Assembly (NCBI GenBank): GCA_973895155.1
Contig: OZ316891.1
Location: 26,040,001 to 26,104,000, forward strand
Length of the DNA: 64,000 nt
Direction of reading: 5' to 3'
DNA from: Marsupella aquatica
Lineage: Eukaryota; Marchantiophyta
The first letter of the stretch is position 1, and every line of letters starts with the position of its first letter. Shown here in pieces: positions 42,883 to 56,321 of this stretch. A model generated the notes under the pieces. The model was not told the origin of the DNA, ran no database searches, and saw nothing but the letters and a program-made list of their open reading frames with translations. Made by a program: the position numbers and the translations under genes.

Positions 42883-45201
42883 GTGATGACGTTTCTTAGA
42901 GCGTCGGCAGGCTTCCTCTTGCTCGTTCTGGCGACATCTATGTGGATCGGGTTTCGAGTGCAGGGGGCGCAGCAGCCGACAAATGGCCGAACCAAGGAAG
43001 GGCAAGCTCTGGAGGCATTTTTCAATTCTACATGGCCGAGTTCTGATTTCCAGTCGAACAGAACTTGTGACTGGAATGTCACACTCATAGTGTGCGACAG
43101 CCTGACTCGCAAAGTCATTAGTTTATACCTTTCGGGGATCGGTTTGGCTGGAGACATACCTACTTTGACGATCTCGAATTTAACCGCATTGGAGCATTTG
43201 GACCTTTCCTACAACCATTTGAATGGCAGTCTACCAGCGGTCGGCCAGCTCGCCAACCTTACGGATATGAATCTTCGCGGAAACAATTTCACGGGACGGC
43301 TTCTTGACAATAATTTGCCTCCCGGTCTTGTGAACTTAGATCTCAGTGGTAATTCACTCCAGGGATCGTTCCCTTTCTCGTTGACCAACCTCAGCAGCCT
43401 CAAGACACTGAACCTTGGGAGCAATTCTCTATCGGGCAATGTGACTGGCCTCATTGACTCTCTCAAGTCCGTGGCGTCTCTTAACGTACTAGATCTATCC
43501 GCGAACAAATTCTCAGGTGGACCTTTCCCCTCGGATCTCAGTCGTTTAGGGAGTCTAAAAACTCTGAATCTTGCAAGCAACGACTTCTCAAAGCACCGCT
43601 TCCCCATTCTACCAAATGCAGGACTACAGAACTTGACTCTTGCCGGTACGAACCTGTTTGGAAGGATTCCAGATTCGATATGCAACATCGTTACGCTCAT
43701 GATACTCAATTTGGCTGATAATGACCTGAGTGGGAATGTACCGCCGAAGATCGGAAACCTGAACAAGCTCCTGATGATAGATTTGTCTAGCAATAAGCTA
43801 AGCGGGCAGTTGCCTGCAAACATGCAGAACATGACTCTTCTGCGCACTTTGAATGTTTCATACAACGATCTCAGCGGTCCTCTCCCCACTGGAACTCCGT
43901 TCAATACATTTTCCGCAGCTGATTTCCTAGGGAATCCGGGTCTTTGCGGATTCCCTCTTTCCAGATGTCCTGTCCTAGCTCCCGCAGCGTCTCCAATCAG
44001 TGGGACATCCGGAGGTAAATCGTCAAATATCGGTGCGATCGTTGGAGGTGTCGCGGGTGGATTCTTCTTCATCGTATTGGTTGCTGCAGCGCTGTTCTTC
44101 TGGTGTCGACATTCGAGAGCTGTGAAACCTTTGGCGAGAGATGAAGCCAGGCATGTTTCGGGACCTATGCTGTATGAAAAAGATGCAGAGACGTGGGCGA
44201 CTGGAGTCGCGAGTCCTGGTTGCATCTCGGTTTTCATGTTTGAGAAACCTCTTCTCAATCTCTCATTTTCAGATTTAATGCAGGCTACTGGGAATTTCAG
44301 CAAGGAAATGCAAATTGCCGATGGTGGTTATGGGCCTGTGTATAAAGGGGTTTTACACGATGGTACCCAGCTAGCTGTGAAGGTGCTTGTTGATGTGGGG
44401 TTCGCGAACGATAAAAGTGCTGTAGAAAAGATTGAAGGTCTGGCTAAGGTGAAGCACCCTAACCTGGTGTCGCTCGTGGGTTACTGTTTGGTCCGAGACG
44501 ATAGCCTACTCGTCTACGAGTATATGATACATGGCGACTTGCAGCGATGGCTTCATGAGCTTCCCGAAGACACTGCCAACCCAGAAGACTGGAGCCGAGA
44601 TAAGTGGGAGCACTCAGATGCGGTTGAAGATACTGGGGATTATCTTAATTGGCCTACACGTCACAAAATTGCCCTCGGAACAGCGAGGGCCCTGGCCTTT
44701 CTGCATCACGGGTGCTCTCCTCATATAATACATCGTGATGTAAAGTCTTCTAACATCCTCTTGGACGAAAATTTCGAGGCACATTTGGCGGACTCAGGGC
44801 TGGCTGGCATTGCGAGAGTGAATGGAACTCCCATCATAGGAGGGACCTTAGGATACGTGCCTCCTGAATACGGGCAAACATGGCAGGCCACCACCAGGGG
44901 GGACGTGTACAGTTTTGGTGTTGTTTTGTTGGAGCTCGTCACGGGACGAAAGCCGACGGGACAATACTTTCACGACAGCTATGGAGGAAATCTAGTTGGG
45001 TGGGTCCGTTCAATGATCAAGCAAGACAAACGAGGGCAAAAAGCTTTGGATTCTAAGCTTGTTAGTCGGGGCCATGTCCCAGAAATGCTGGAGGTCTTGA
45101 GAATTGGGTATCTATGTACTGCGGAGACTCCAGCGAAGAGGCCTACTATGCAGCAGGTCGTCGGCCTTCTGAAAGATTTACAATCTGGTCCCATGTCTTG
45201 A
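42883..45201 (+). CDS. LRR receptor-like kinase, At2g24230/At5g58150 type
   Basis: An intronless frame of 772 residues: signal peptide (FLLLVLATSMWIGFRVQG, ends near 29), cysteine-flanked N-cap, about ten leucine-rich repeats (residues about 75-340), C-cap (GNPGLCGFPLSRCP), one transmembrane helix (about 385-408) and a cytoplasmic kinase domain from about 470. The insert DLQRWLHELPEDTANPEDWS resembles the Arabidopsis proteins named in the call (from memory). ATP-binding Lys is K500 (AVKVL) and the catalytic loop is HRDVKSSN (D619). The metal-binding DFG motif is DSG (D637-S638-G639) and the glycine loop starts with Ala (ADGGYGPV). Activity is therefore plausible but not certain. The ligand is unknown. 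The first ATG after in-frame stops was chosen; the second codon is also Met. Confidence 0.93.
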   Translation: MMTFLRASAGFLLLVLATSMWIGFRVQGAQQPTNGRTKEGQALEAFFNSTWPSSDFQSNRTCDWNVTLIVCDSLTRKVISLYLSGIGLAGDIPTLTISNLTALEHLDLSYNHLNGSLPAVGQLANLTDMNLRGNNFTGRLLDNNLPPGLVNLDLSGNSLQGSFPFSLTNLSSLKTLNLGSNSLSGNVTGLIDSLKSVASLNVLDLSANKFSGGPFPSDLSRLGSLKTLNLASNDFSKHRFPILPNAGLQNLTLAGTNLFGRIPDSICNIVTLMILNLADNDLSGNVPPKIGNLNKLLMIDLSSNKLSGQLPANMQNMTLLRTLNVSYNDLSGPLPTGTPFNTFSAADFLGNPGLCGFPLSRCPVLAPAASPISGTSGGKSSNIGAIVGGVAGGFFFIVLVAAALFFWCRHSRAVKPLARDEARHVSGPMLYEKDAETWATGVASPGCISVFMFEKPLLNLSFSDLMQATGNFSKEMQIADGGYGPVYKGVLHDGTQLAVKVLVDVGFANDKSAVEKIEGLAKVKHPNLVSLVGYCLVRDDSLLVYEYMIHGDLQRWLHELPEDTANPEDWSRDKWEHSDAVEDTGDYLNWPTRHKIALGTARALAFLHHGCSPHIIHRDVKSSNILLDENFEAHLADSGLAGIARVNGTPIIGGTLGYVPPEYGQTWQATTRGDVYSFGVVLLELVTGRKPTGQYFHDSYGGNLVGWVRSMIKQDKRGQKALDSKLVSRGHVPEMLEVLRIGYLCTAETPAKRPTMQQVVGLLKDLQSGPMS

Positions 45202-46317
45202 TCTTGTAAGATTCTTTCCAAAATTCCTGGCCTGTCATTCCAAAGATTGAATTAGGTGTAGGCTCCAACAGGCTGGAAGGTGATGTACTCCTCGTCTTGG
45301 GAATTTCACCTGGGACCGATCCACTGTTCATGCTTTGCATGTGGCTGTACCCCATCCGACCTCCAATTCAGGATGATTTTTCTATACGTGAGTACTCGAC
45401 AAAGTAGGCTGCAAGCGCAGGTCACCCATTTGTGGGGGTTTCACACCTTCGCTGAAGACCTTCCCTGAATTGAAGGCACAGTTCAGGGTGCTGGGAGCAG
45501 GCTGTAACATTTAAATCTTCTTCTAATGATATTCTCCATCATGGATTGAATTATCGGCTTCGAAGAAGTCTTTTGGTTTGATATGCTGTTTAGTGTTCGT
45601 ACTGAATACCGGGTAGACTTTGAGGCAACATTTGTGGACGATGACTGCCTGTAATTGTATCCCTAGTTAGCTCCAAGCATCTTGTAAGGAGCACTTGATC
45701 TCCTGGCAATCTGCAGGATGCATCTTACCAGCCGTTTCCCTCCCGTGGAAGATTTTCTTGTGAAGGAAAGACCTGTTCGTGATATAGACAGCCTACTTCA
45801 GAGCACAGCCTTGGAAGAGTTAACAATTGTTGCCTGAATTCTGGGATATTCATATGTTTTGGCGGTGCGAGTTCAATTTGCATTTTCAGAATTGTAGCAT
45901 TGCAGCAGCTGCTGAATGCCTTCTAGAGGTCTGCCTGTTATTGTGCATCTTACTCGCAGCCGTTCTTTGCTTATAAGGCAGTTCCATATGTTCTAGCGAT
46001 CGTTTTGAAGTAGTCGACTCCAGAACTAAGAAATTTTGGTGCAGCACGTAGCTTGAAGATGACGGGGTGTTGTTCTTCATTCCTTTCGGCAAACACACCC
46101 CACACAATTTTGATTACCATAATAGTTAGGAAGTCATGTGAGTGATGCAACGATATAACAGATCGTATACTACCCAGAATCGAAACGTAGAATTGTCAAG
46201 GGCTACTCCCATTTCATATGAAGTCATCCGACGTCTTCTTGAATACCTTCGTTATGCTTCTGTTGAAACTAGCACGAGTGACTTTTGAAGTGTTGCAGGT
46301 TTTTCCTAGAGTAGTAA
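45202..46317. other. 3' region of the receptor kinase
   Basis: Probably 3' UTR for the first few hundred bases, then unannotated DNA. No conserved frame. Confidence 0.4.
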
Positions 46318-46680
46318 TGAAAACCAATTCAGCATTACTGACCTCATTGATCTTATCTAGCCTCGCGAAAAGATGTCGCCCAGTGGTCTTTTCACAACTC
46401 ACTTGTGTAATAGTAAAGCACTCTTTCCAGGACTTGAATCTGGCCCCTGATTTTTCATTTGTATTTGGCAGTGAAAATATTTAGTTGAATGGTTCGTGAA
46501 CGGCCAGAGCACAGGTGTGAGCATGACTGAACTCGTTTTCGATCCTACCTAGACTCGCGAAAATATATGCCCAGGTTGACTTTTGACCACTCAGTTGCAT
46601 AGAGTAAAGCACTCTTTCCAGGATTTAAAGCCGTCCTGGAATTCTCATCTGTACTTTGCAGTGAATATATCTAATATAAT
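46318..46680 (+). repeat. Tandem duplication, about 190-bp unit
   Basis: Shared blocks: CTAG.CTCGCGAAAA, ACTCA.TTG.RTARTAAAGC, CACTCTTTCCAGGA, TTTGCAGTGAA.ATAT. Copies at about 46318-46486 and 46524-46680. Confidence 0.8.
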
Positions 46681-46780
46681 ATAATGTGTCGAGATTGCCC
46701 TGGGCACGTGGGTGAATCTTTGGATAGATCTTCTCTTCTAACATACTCCAAGTCTCTCTTCAAACATACTGAAAGTAGGA

Positions 46781-47660
46781 ACATCCCAAGTTGGGCTCCA
46801 AGCATGAGAGCTCTCTAATGAGGTTCATCTGAGCTGGGCTCCCTAAATTGTAAAGCACTCTCATGACAGCAACGTCCCCAGGCTGGCTTTATATGTGGCT
46901 TCATATGTGACAATGCTCTCAGTGGGAGCTTTTCTATATTGGCTTTATCTGGGACAAAGCCCTAGTATGAGAGCTTTATTATATTGGGTTTATCCGGGAC
47001 AATGCCCTCATGCTAGAGATTTACTATATACAATACAAACTCATTGTGGGAGCGAGATGACCTCAGGCAGGCTAGGACAATGCCCTCATGTGAGAGCTTT
47101 AATTACTATATACAATACAATAAACTCCTCATTGAGGTAGCCAGATGACCTCAGTCAGGCTGGGACAATCTACAACTATAATAAGGGATTCCCATTTGTT
47201 TTTGTCCTAGGGAAGGAGCAAGAGGGTGAACTCAGGGCTGGACAATCTACAACTATAATAAGGGATCCGTCATTTTTCGTCCTTTGTCCCAATACCAAAA
47301 AGCTCCTGGGTGGGAAAGATCCTCAGCCTTTGGATTTGATTAGTTGTTTTCCCTGACCATTGATGGAAGAAATGTGCACCCTTAGCACATATGTGCTTTC
47401 CGCTGCCCCATAAATGCTCTGACCCGACTCCCTATGGACCGGCTCTCCTTGCACAGTGCAACACACTGGCATAGGGCTAATGGCCTCATGTTAGACAATG
47501 GCCTCATGTAAGAGCTTCAGTATTTACAATAACCTCCTCAGGGTGGGAGTGCGAGGGTGACCTGATGCAGGCCTGACATTGGGCTTTATCTGGGACAATG
47601 ATCTCATGTGAGAGCTTTACTATAATTACGAAATGAGCTCTTGAGGGGGAGAGAAGATGG
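46781..47660 (+). repeat. Degenerate array with GGGACAATGCCCTCATG units
   Basis: CTTTATCTGGGACAATG, CCCTCATGTGAGAGCTTTA, CTATATACAATACAA and TGGGAGCGAGATGACCTCAG recur at irregular spacing in 46781-47290 and again in 47490-47660. A sub-duplication GACAATCTACAACTATAATA then AGGGAT is present at 47165 and 47240. No gene. Confidence 0.75.
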
Positions 47661-48699
47661 GTGCTTCTATCCCACCAAGCACAAATTGGAGTGCTTCTTA
47701 TTAAAGACACAGTTTAAATTCTCATAAAAGATAAACTTGTAACCAATTGCACAATTGTGACATATGCTAGCACAAATGAGACTGCTTCATTACGCCACGA
47801 GTCTCTATTTTGATGGAAGTTAATTAAACTTGTAACTAATTGCACAGGTATCCATTTTTATAGTTCTGGGCAACTATTCCAAAAAGCATTTTGCAAGTAA
47901 TGGTGTGTTACTAGATGCTTACCGGGTATCCCATTGTCAAAGGCAAATCATTATACTCTACTTCCTCACCTAAGTTTTCCTTCACTTTTTCCAAAGGACC
48001 AAATTAAAGAATGCAGCAGAGTTGCTTAGCAATCTCGACGGGAATCTCGAGAGCAAAAATGCACATTCCACACCCTAAACCCGTAGGTCCACTACTTAGG
48101 ATGTAGGATAAGTAGACGCCATGCCTAAATAGCCATGTGTTTTGTAAATTCAATTACAACTGTTTCCACTCCTTACACATTCCAAATTGAATGTCAGAAA
48201 GAATAAACAGAATACAATTCATTTGTCTCCAACCTCTTGTAAACTCACACTTAGTCTAGGAAACAGGCTGCATAAGAGCATCTCCATCATTGGGCTAGAT
48301 CAAATCTGATTTAGGGCACCAGTGCCGCCAGATTTTTCCACCAAACCTGATGTATCAAATGTAGTGTAACTGTCTCTTTCTTGGACAGCTCACAAAGGAC
48401 ATAGGTATTCACATTGCAACTGTATAATTAGGTGATAAATGGGTAATATATTCAGAGCCTTGTTGTCAAAAATGGGAGTAGTGTTTGAATAGTCTGTGGC
48501 ATAGTCCTATTAATGATTCATGAATTGTGTACCTTTAGTTTGTGCTCTATGTAGAACAGTTTAGGGTCAAAATCAACATGACGTCCCACTCAAACACAAC
48601 CCCAAAATTCAAATACAACGTCCAGGCGTTGTGTTAAAAAGACACTGGGTTGGAATTGAAATGTGTTTTGTCACGGGACCCAAAATTTTCCATTTTTAA
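47661..48699. other. Intergenic DNA without recognised genes
   Basis: No motif-bearing frame and no ordered repeat was seen. Confidence 0.4.
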
Positions 48700-49085
48700 A
48701 CACAATGCCATGGCTCTCTGTTTGGGGGTGACTGGAGTAGCATTATGTTTATCTGAAAATAAATGCCATTTATGACCACAACTCCATGGCCCTCTCCATG
48801 GCACTTTGTTCCGGGGAAGACTGGAGTAGCAGTATATTTATCTGGAAATAAATGCCATTTCTGAACACCACTCCATGGCACTTTGTTCGGAGGAAGACTG
48901 GAGTAGCAGTATATTTATCTGAAAATAAATGCCATTTTTGAACACCACTCCATGGCACTTTGTTCAGGGGAAGACTCGAGCAGCAGTATATTTATCTACA
49001 AATAAATGCCATTTCTGAACACCACTCCATGGCAATTTGTTCACAGGAAGATATGGAGTAGCAGTATATTTATCTGAAAATAAAT
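48700..49085 (+). repeat. Minisatellite, five units of about 76 bp, upstream of the plastid protein gene
   Basis: Each unit reads CCATGGCACTTTGTTC, GGAAGACTGGAGTAGCAGTA, TATTTATCTGAAAATAAATG and CCATTTCTGAACACCACT. The first unit is the most diverged, and the array ends 400 bp before the start codon at 49486. Each unit has one TATATTTA box. Confidence 0.93.
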
Positions 49086-49485
49086 GGCCCTGAAAGAGCG
49101 AAACGAAGAACCGGAGATGAAAATGGCATTCGAGGGCTAGACACCGCCACGAGGGCGCGACGTCCCTCCCGAAAGTCCCGATCATCAAGACCCGTCCATC
49201 AGGCCATGGAGGAGGTCAGATAATTGCACATGAGGTAGCCTCGCGCGCAGTTCTCATCGGTTTATCCACACCGGGCCCTACAATTCAAACGATCAATCAG
49301 AAACCCCATTGTCATCTGCTCCCCCTCTCCTTTGAGTCCTTTCCCTTTTTTCCCACCTCGTGAAATCGGTTTTGGAAAGGAGTGATACGGAATTTCGTGC
49401 TCATCGATCTCAATTTCCTGTTTCTTCGGGTTTCTGCGCTAGTACTGGCGGTCTGATTTCTCGGGGGTGTGGAGGTCGGGACGCC
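49086..49485 (+). promoter_or_regulatory. Promoter/leader region of the plastid protein gene
   Basis: A stretch more GC-rich than flanking DNA, with no clear TATA box and pyrimidine-rich sequence before the ATG. This assignment rests on position. Confidence 0.35.
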
Positions 49486-52312
49486 ATGGCCACTGCTGCA
49501 GCAGGAGCGCAAGGGGTCCTCAGTTGGACTGTCCGGTTGGGCTCTTCATCAGATGCGTCGGGTTTGACGGCTTCCAGCAATGTGATGACAGGGTCGTCGA
49601 ATTCAGCTGCAGGATTGAGGCCTTTGTCACTGAGATCGGTGCGTCGGAGTGGGCCGCGAGCAACGCAGAGGAGGAAGAGCGTCGGCCATCAAGCGCCGTC
49701 TGCTCTCTTTGGTGCGTGCTTTGCATTGAAGTATTGTCCGTTTCTTTTTTGAGTTGTTAAAGTTGTACTGGAAAATGGGGGTAGGATGAAGGAACGGGAC
49801 CAATGCGAAACTCAAACGACTGGTGCGCATTTTTCCAATTCAAACGACTGGATGTGTACTTGCGATCAATACAGTCACAATTTGTGGAAACTTAGTGTCG
49901 GTGAGGTTACCTGCATCAACAGATATTTTTGGGAGCATGCAGTAGAATTTATCTGCATTTGCGACCACTAGCCACCAGCACACACGCACTCGCACTCGCA
50001 CTCGCACAGGGACACATTCAGAAAACCCAATTCGGGATGGGCAATTGGACTTCGATTGGGACTTATCTGGAATTTGAATTTTGCGGCGGTCAGATTACGC
50101 ACTACTCCGCGTAATCTGAGTAGAACTTCTTGAGTACAGAGCTGCAGAGAGGTAGGATCAATTCTAGGCACAAAAGTGAGCGAGGCACTCTCTCTATCTC
50201 CTGTTGGGATGTCCAAAGTCTGTGTCATCCTCTCTGCGTTTAATCCATAACTCTACCATGATATTGCCAGAGGACTTTAAGAAATCGCTGAGACACCCAT
50301 GTTTTAAACCCACATTTGCTGCCCCTTGAAGGCAGCAGGGCCGACAGGGGACAGCATTTTGCTCCTTTCCCTTGAATTGTGACTTAGCCTGGATATTGAA
50401 GGCTTTAAATGCGTTGAAGGGGCTTATAAGTATATGATATGAATGTGCGAATCTCGAGTTCCTCACCACATTTGGCCAGCTTGAAATAACATGGGGTAAC
50501 GAGTGGCTTCTCCAGGCAAGGTCCTGGAAAATATGTCGCGACGTGTTACATTTGACAAGCATAGGAATTCTGGGAGAGCCCTCTAGAACTTGCATTGTAT
50601 ATGTGGTTTCGTGTGTGTAGTGAGTAGGAAATGCACCTGATAAGGTTCGTTTGATCTTTTTGAAGGATCATAGACCGCGGCACCGAAGGCAGTGGCAGCG
50701 ACGGAAAGAAGCCGGAAAAGAAGTTCATCACCAAGGAGGAAGAACCTCAACAGTAAGCGTCACTCTACTCTAGGAACTTATATGTGTTTGCTGTACTGAC
50801 AAGTGTAGACTCGTCCAATTATTTCCAACACCGGCGATGGCAAGCTTCCATGGATTTCTCTGTAAACATCTTAGAAAGGAAAGTTGAATTGCATTCGAGG
50901 GGAACCAGAAGCTGTACTCCTCACGTAGCTTTCGCCGTGCCCTCGTCAGAGATATTTAATCGATCTTTACAGGGCGACTGAGAGGAATTCCCAGAAATCA
51001 AATGTACCTGCAAAAAAGGAGAGAAGCAAACCTCATTATAAGAGTAAGGGCCATTTAGCTGTGGATTGGACAAGACGAACTACACGATTTCAAGGATGGG
51101 AAACAAAAAGACCGACGCCTGTTTTATTATGAAGAGTTTATCTTTATCATCAAGGAACTCGTATAGAAAGTTCTTTATGATACCAACCCAGTGAAAAGGT
51201 CTAGAATGAGTAACTTTAGTTGGAGGGATCATAACGCTGTTACGTAGGGCAAGGCTAGGGTGTCTGTTCTGCCTACTGGTCTTCTGGATGATATTCTATG
51301 CGCCTTCGGATGATCTTTTTAGAGTCCTCATTCGTCTACCTGCACAAAGCACAAATTCGAAACTTAGTAAGCAATTGAGAATCCTTCTATTAAATATGAG
51401 TCTGTCATTTAGTCCTTTATTGCCTGCCGGCACTTGTTCGATCTTGATAATGCTAAAGACTACCAGCCTTAAGGTTCTGTTGGTGCTCCCTTCTGGAAAG
51501 TCAGTCTTGCTGCGCGAGATGAACTTATCAGAGTCTCTTAATGTGTACTGAAATCCCATGTAACTCACTCCAGTCAACTCCAGCTTTGAGCGCAAATAAT
51601 GCAGGGAGGGGCAGGGCAAGAGCAAGTATATCTTTGCACCTAGGACGGACTTTCTTTCAATATTTTCACCGGGTCTGTCAATTCTTCGTAATTTTTTCCC
51701 CCTAAGAATTAATGTGACACGAATTAAGGCACCCTTGACCTTGTCAAACATGTAGACGATTTTCCTCATCACACAGTGCTTAATTGTAAGTCTCAACGAT
51801 TTAATTTGGAAACAGACTGGTTAGATGAGTTGATGTCTTTATAGCATTTCTGAGGTACTACTTCAGTCTATGACCAACGGACTGGCCAGTGGTAGGTAGA
51901 GCATCTTAACAATATTCGTTGCGCTGCTCCGTGTCTGTGTTGCCAATGCTTGAATGTGTGAGCCGAAATCACATCTTTAATATATTTTGAATCTTGTTAA
52001 ACATCCACAGTTGGATGAGCTTGGCCTAACCGAGAGTTCCGTCACTTGCTGTCCACGCTCGGTTATACAATGTGGTACATGAAATGATCGAATGTCTATG
52101 AAGTTCTGAAGCATTTCACGATGGTAATTACACCAACGTTCTCAGTATTATGCATGTATCCGTGCAGGTACTGGCAAACAGCTGACGAAAGGGAGGGGAA
52201 GAATCCCATGAGTACACCATTACCTTACATTTTAATCCTCGGTGTGCTTTCACCGTTCATAATCTTGGCAGTTGCTTTTGCCAATAACTGGATCAAACTT
52301 CCAGTCAGATAA
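49486..52312 (+). CDS. Small plastid-targeted single-pass membrane protein, three exons
   Basis: The last exon, 52168-52312, encodes YWQTADEREGKNPMSTPLPY followed by a single hydrophobic helix (ILILGVLSPFIILAVAFANN) and WIKLPVR-stop. This C-terminus resembles plant chloroplast membrane proteins I recall but cannot name safely. Exon 2 (50666-50752) gives IIDRGTEGSGSDGKKPEKKF then ITKEEEPQQ. Exon 1 starts MATAAAGAQGVLSWTVRLGS and is rich in Ser, Ala and Arg with few acidic residues, a typical transit peptide. Its donor is ambiguous: GT after 49715 or after 49730 both keep frame (153 or 158 residues). Intron 2 is 1.4 kb with GTAAGC and GTGCAG ends. Probably a thylakoid or envelope protein; function unknown. 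Confidence 0.75.
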
Positions 52313-53604
52313 ACGAGAGAGACATGCAGTTGGTTGTCAAATATGTACATCGAAGGTGTATAAAATACAGACTAGCACAATGAGGTAGTTGTGAGAGATT
52401 TTGGTCACGGCTAGCCTTCCAATTCATTACTGGAGATTTGTGGAAGGACTGCCACGCGCTACACGTGAATAAGGGCAGTAGCTTCGCATCTTTGTCAGAG
52501 TTTTTTGTTCATTAATGTCTCTCTATTTGATAGACTACTGATTTAAATCGTGGGTATGCTTTTACGTTTTTGAGGAAATTTGCTCTGGTGAGGGGGGACG
52601 TGAGAATTCCTCGTCCCCTCATTCTTGACAACTGCAAAGAGTTGGGCCCGACAATATTGTGCAGAACATTCGCAGTTGCAGGCAATGCGTGATAGCAGAT
52701 GAAACCAAGGCAAATTGATAAATTCGATTCGCCTTGGTTTCATCTGAGAACATGGAATCATACACGACGAGTAAGTTACCTGCATTCCTAATGAGGAGCA
52801 AAAAGTGCAGTCCAAGTATTTGGAAATGGATTTTCAGATCAGCACATTGATTTAATAATGGCTTGGCTATTGATGTCACTCGGAAATCTAGGAAGGGCTT
52901 AATGTTTCTTGTCGTACTGTTTCCCTCAAAGTTCGTGAGACACACTCCCTGTGAATCGAGCTACCCGCCTAGAAGTGCAGGATGTGTCTTCTGTGTGTCT
53001 CGAATGAGTTATCTCGAGATTCTCATTTGTCTGGGAAACAAGGATAGATTAAACACATGGGTGCACCTCAAAAGAGTATCTTGCAAAACCAGGAGACTAC
53101 TCCGACCTCATTATATCCATCGGATTGTTCTCAAAACTGAAACACAGAGTAAGCGAGTCCTAAAACGACTTTCTCGACTGGGCTATAAGCCCTCCCTAAA
53201 ATCCCTGAAATCTCAGGACCCACTTGATGGCTCCTTCAGTCCAAGCTAAGGCGCGGAACTCTTATTTAAAAGGTTGTGGCAGCCAGCTTTCCTTCTGGGA
53301 TGGTCACGTTGTTTGAAGATGATTTTGTGCTCTGCGTTCCATGATCAAGTTCCTCTGGGACCCTTGCCAGAATTCTGTCCGTCCACTTTCATCCTACGAG
53401 GTGCGCTTGCTGCTTCACTGCTGTGATTGTATTGTCCTCTCTCGATGAATCCTATGAAGATTGAACATCAAAGGATTGAATATCGAATGAATACATGAGC
53501 ACCAAATCAATATTTGAATTGAGATCAATGTGCAAAGCTAAGTGTGTAAAGCATAGCATACAATTGAATGGTCTACATTGTAAAGACTGCGAGTAAAAGC
53601 AATG
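52313..53604. other. Intergenic DNA with one perfect hairpin
   Basis: A 128-codon frame at 52863-53249 has no recognised motif and biased composition, and is not called a gene. Confidence 0.4.
52696..52746. repeat. Perfect 16-bp inverted repeat, 19-nt loop
   Basis: CAGATGAAACCAAGGC (52696-52711) is exactly complementary to 52731-52746. An RNA from either strand would fold into a stable hairpin. It is too short for a typical plant miRNA precursor, and no known miRNA sequence is recognised. Confidence 0.85.
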
Positions 53605-53840
53605 CGGTCATCCAAACACTTTGTGAATGAGAGTTTTGCAAAATGCCTGTACAATGATTCATTGTTCCTAGATTAAGCAATCACTGCCATTACTTTGTGA
53701 TTGAGAGTTTTGCAAATGCCTTCACACTGATTCATTGTTCCTAGATTAAGCAATCACTGCCATTACTTTGTGATTGAGAGTTTTGCAAATGCCCTTCAAA
53801 ACGATTTATTGTTCCTAAAGTAAGCAATCACTGCCACTGG
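53605..53840 (+). repeat. Three tandem units of about 73 bp
   Basis: Units share ACTTTGTGATTGAGAGTTTT, GCAAATGCC, GATTCATTGTTCCTAGATTA and AGCAATCACTGCCA. The middle and last copies are nearly identical. Confidence 0.93.
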
Positions 53841-55214
53841 GCTTGAAACATCAGGCCAGGTTTCACCTGGCATAAAATCATCCATGTCCTCTACCCTTTC
53901 ACAAAATGTTTTTCAACCTTTGATATTGGATTAAGTCTTTTATTAGAGTGCAACTTCGAAGGTCACAAGATCACAATAGAACTGTTCTTGTTTGTGACCA
54001 ATAATGCTGATGTGCTTGCATGTGCTTCCAGGGATTTTGGAAGGAACTTGGAACTTCCCATGAGAGAGGGTTCGTAATTACAAATGGAAAAAGTGGCAAT
54101 GTTGACCATTGGCTCATTCTAATAAAACTAGAGTTACCTTGTTTATCCAGAGATAGTAAGTGTCTCCAACTTAAATCGGTTGTTCCCTCTTACATAGTGC
54201 TCTTGGCGTTCAAATACAAGGCTTTGACAATCTCTTTAATCAGTGAGAAAGGACATTGCCAATAAAGATGTTTCAATTTGTAATATTACCATTTTGTTTA
54301 TCATATTTACAAATAATTCATAGTTTCTGTATATGGTTCCCCTAGTTACATTGGTGAACTTGTCTTCAACATACTCAACGGTGACAGAGTTATCAAATAA
54401 AAATAAAAATGTGACAGCATTGTCAACTAGAAAGTACTTAAAATAATTTGAAGGAGAAAGTATTTACAAATAAAAGTTGTAATGAATTAACTGAAATGTT
54501 CCTAGTCTTGTCTTGCAGAATTGAAAAATGATGCTCCCATGGACCATAAAGATGGGACTTCTAAACCCACATTCCCCAAAATTTAAGTTTAATTGTAATA
54601 AATTGACTCTCATAAATTCAAATATTTTGTAGTTTTGAGGATGTGAATAGGTAAGCTACACTTCCATTAAAGTGACAGGAGTTATTCATCAAGGAAGGTA
54701 GATTCAATGAAATCAATTTCATTGTGCGAATATGAAATATCAGAGCTTATGTTTTTAATGTCTCCTCCTTCTCTACAGTAGTTGTCTTGCAAGCCAATAA
54801 CTTAAAATTTATCGTAAGACTAGTAGTCATCAAGTTATAAGCTCAAAATGTCCATGGACCACCAAACCACCAAAACTGTGCTCCATCCTCAACCACAATT
54901 GCCTTGAAAAACTAAAAATTATCTCAACACTCACAATCATATAATTATAAGCACAAAAACTCCATAATTGCCTTGAAAAACTAAAAAATTGTATGAAGAT
55001 TCTTAATCATCAAATCAAATTATATGCACAAACACTCACATTTACCACCAAAATGTGGGACACTGTGTGTCTAACATGGGCTTCGCTTTCTCCAGAATGG
55101 AGCTGGTAGACCCTAATTGATGCACGAAGGAGTAAAGCTCGAGCTCGAGCTCGAGAAAGAGTGTTTTGGGCAAGCGAGCATCGAGAGGAACGGGAGGGGC
55201 CGGAGCTCGCAGAG
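53841..55214. other. AT-rich intergenic DNA upstream of uL2
   Basis: No gene. ACTAAAAATT, TTGCCTTGAAAAACTAAAAA and AATCATA/CATCAA echoes near 54900-55015 show a small local duplication. The palindromic run GAGCTCGAGCTCGAGCTCGA (from 55136) lies just upstream of the uL2 start. Confidence 0.4.

Positions 55215-56321
<1,107 letters not shown>

Noticed and set aside
43209-44303. Minus-strand frame of 364 codons.
   Set aside because: Exactly antisense to the receptor kinase LRR and transmembrane coding sequence; shadow.
48700-49085. CRISPR-like array.
   Set aside because: Adjacent units are wholly similar without unique spacers, and the context is eukaryotic; it is a minisatellite.
52863-53249. 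Plus-strand frame of 128 codons as a gene.
   Set aside because: No motif, no promoter or splice evidence, and sequence unlike the real coding regions here.
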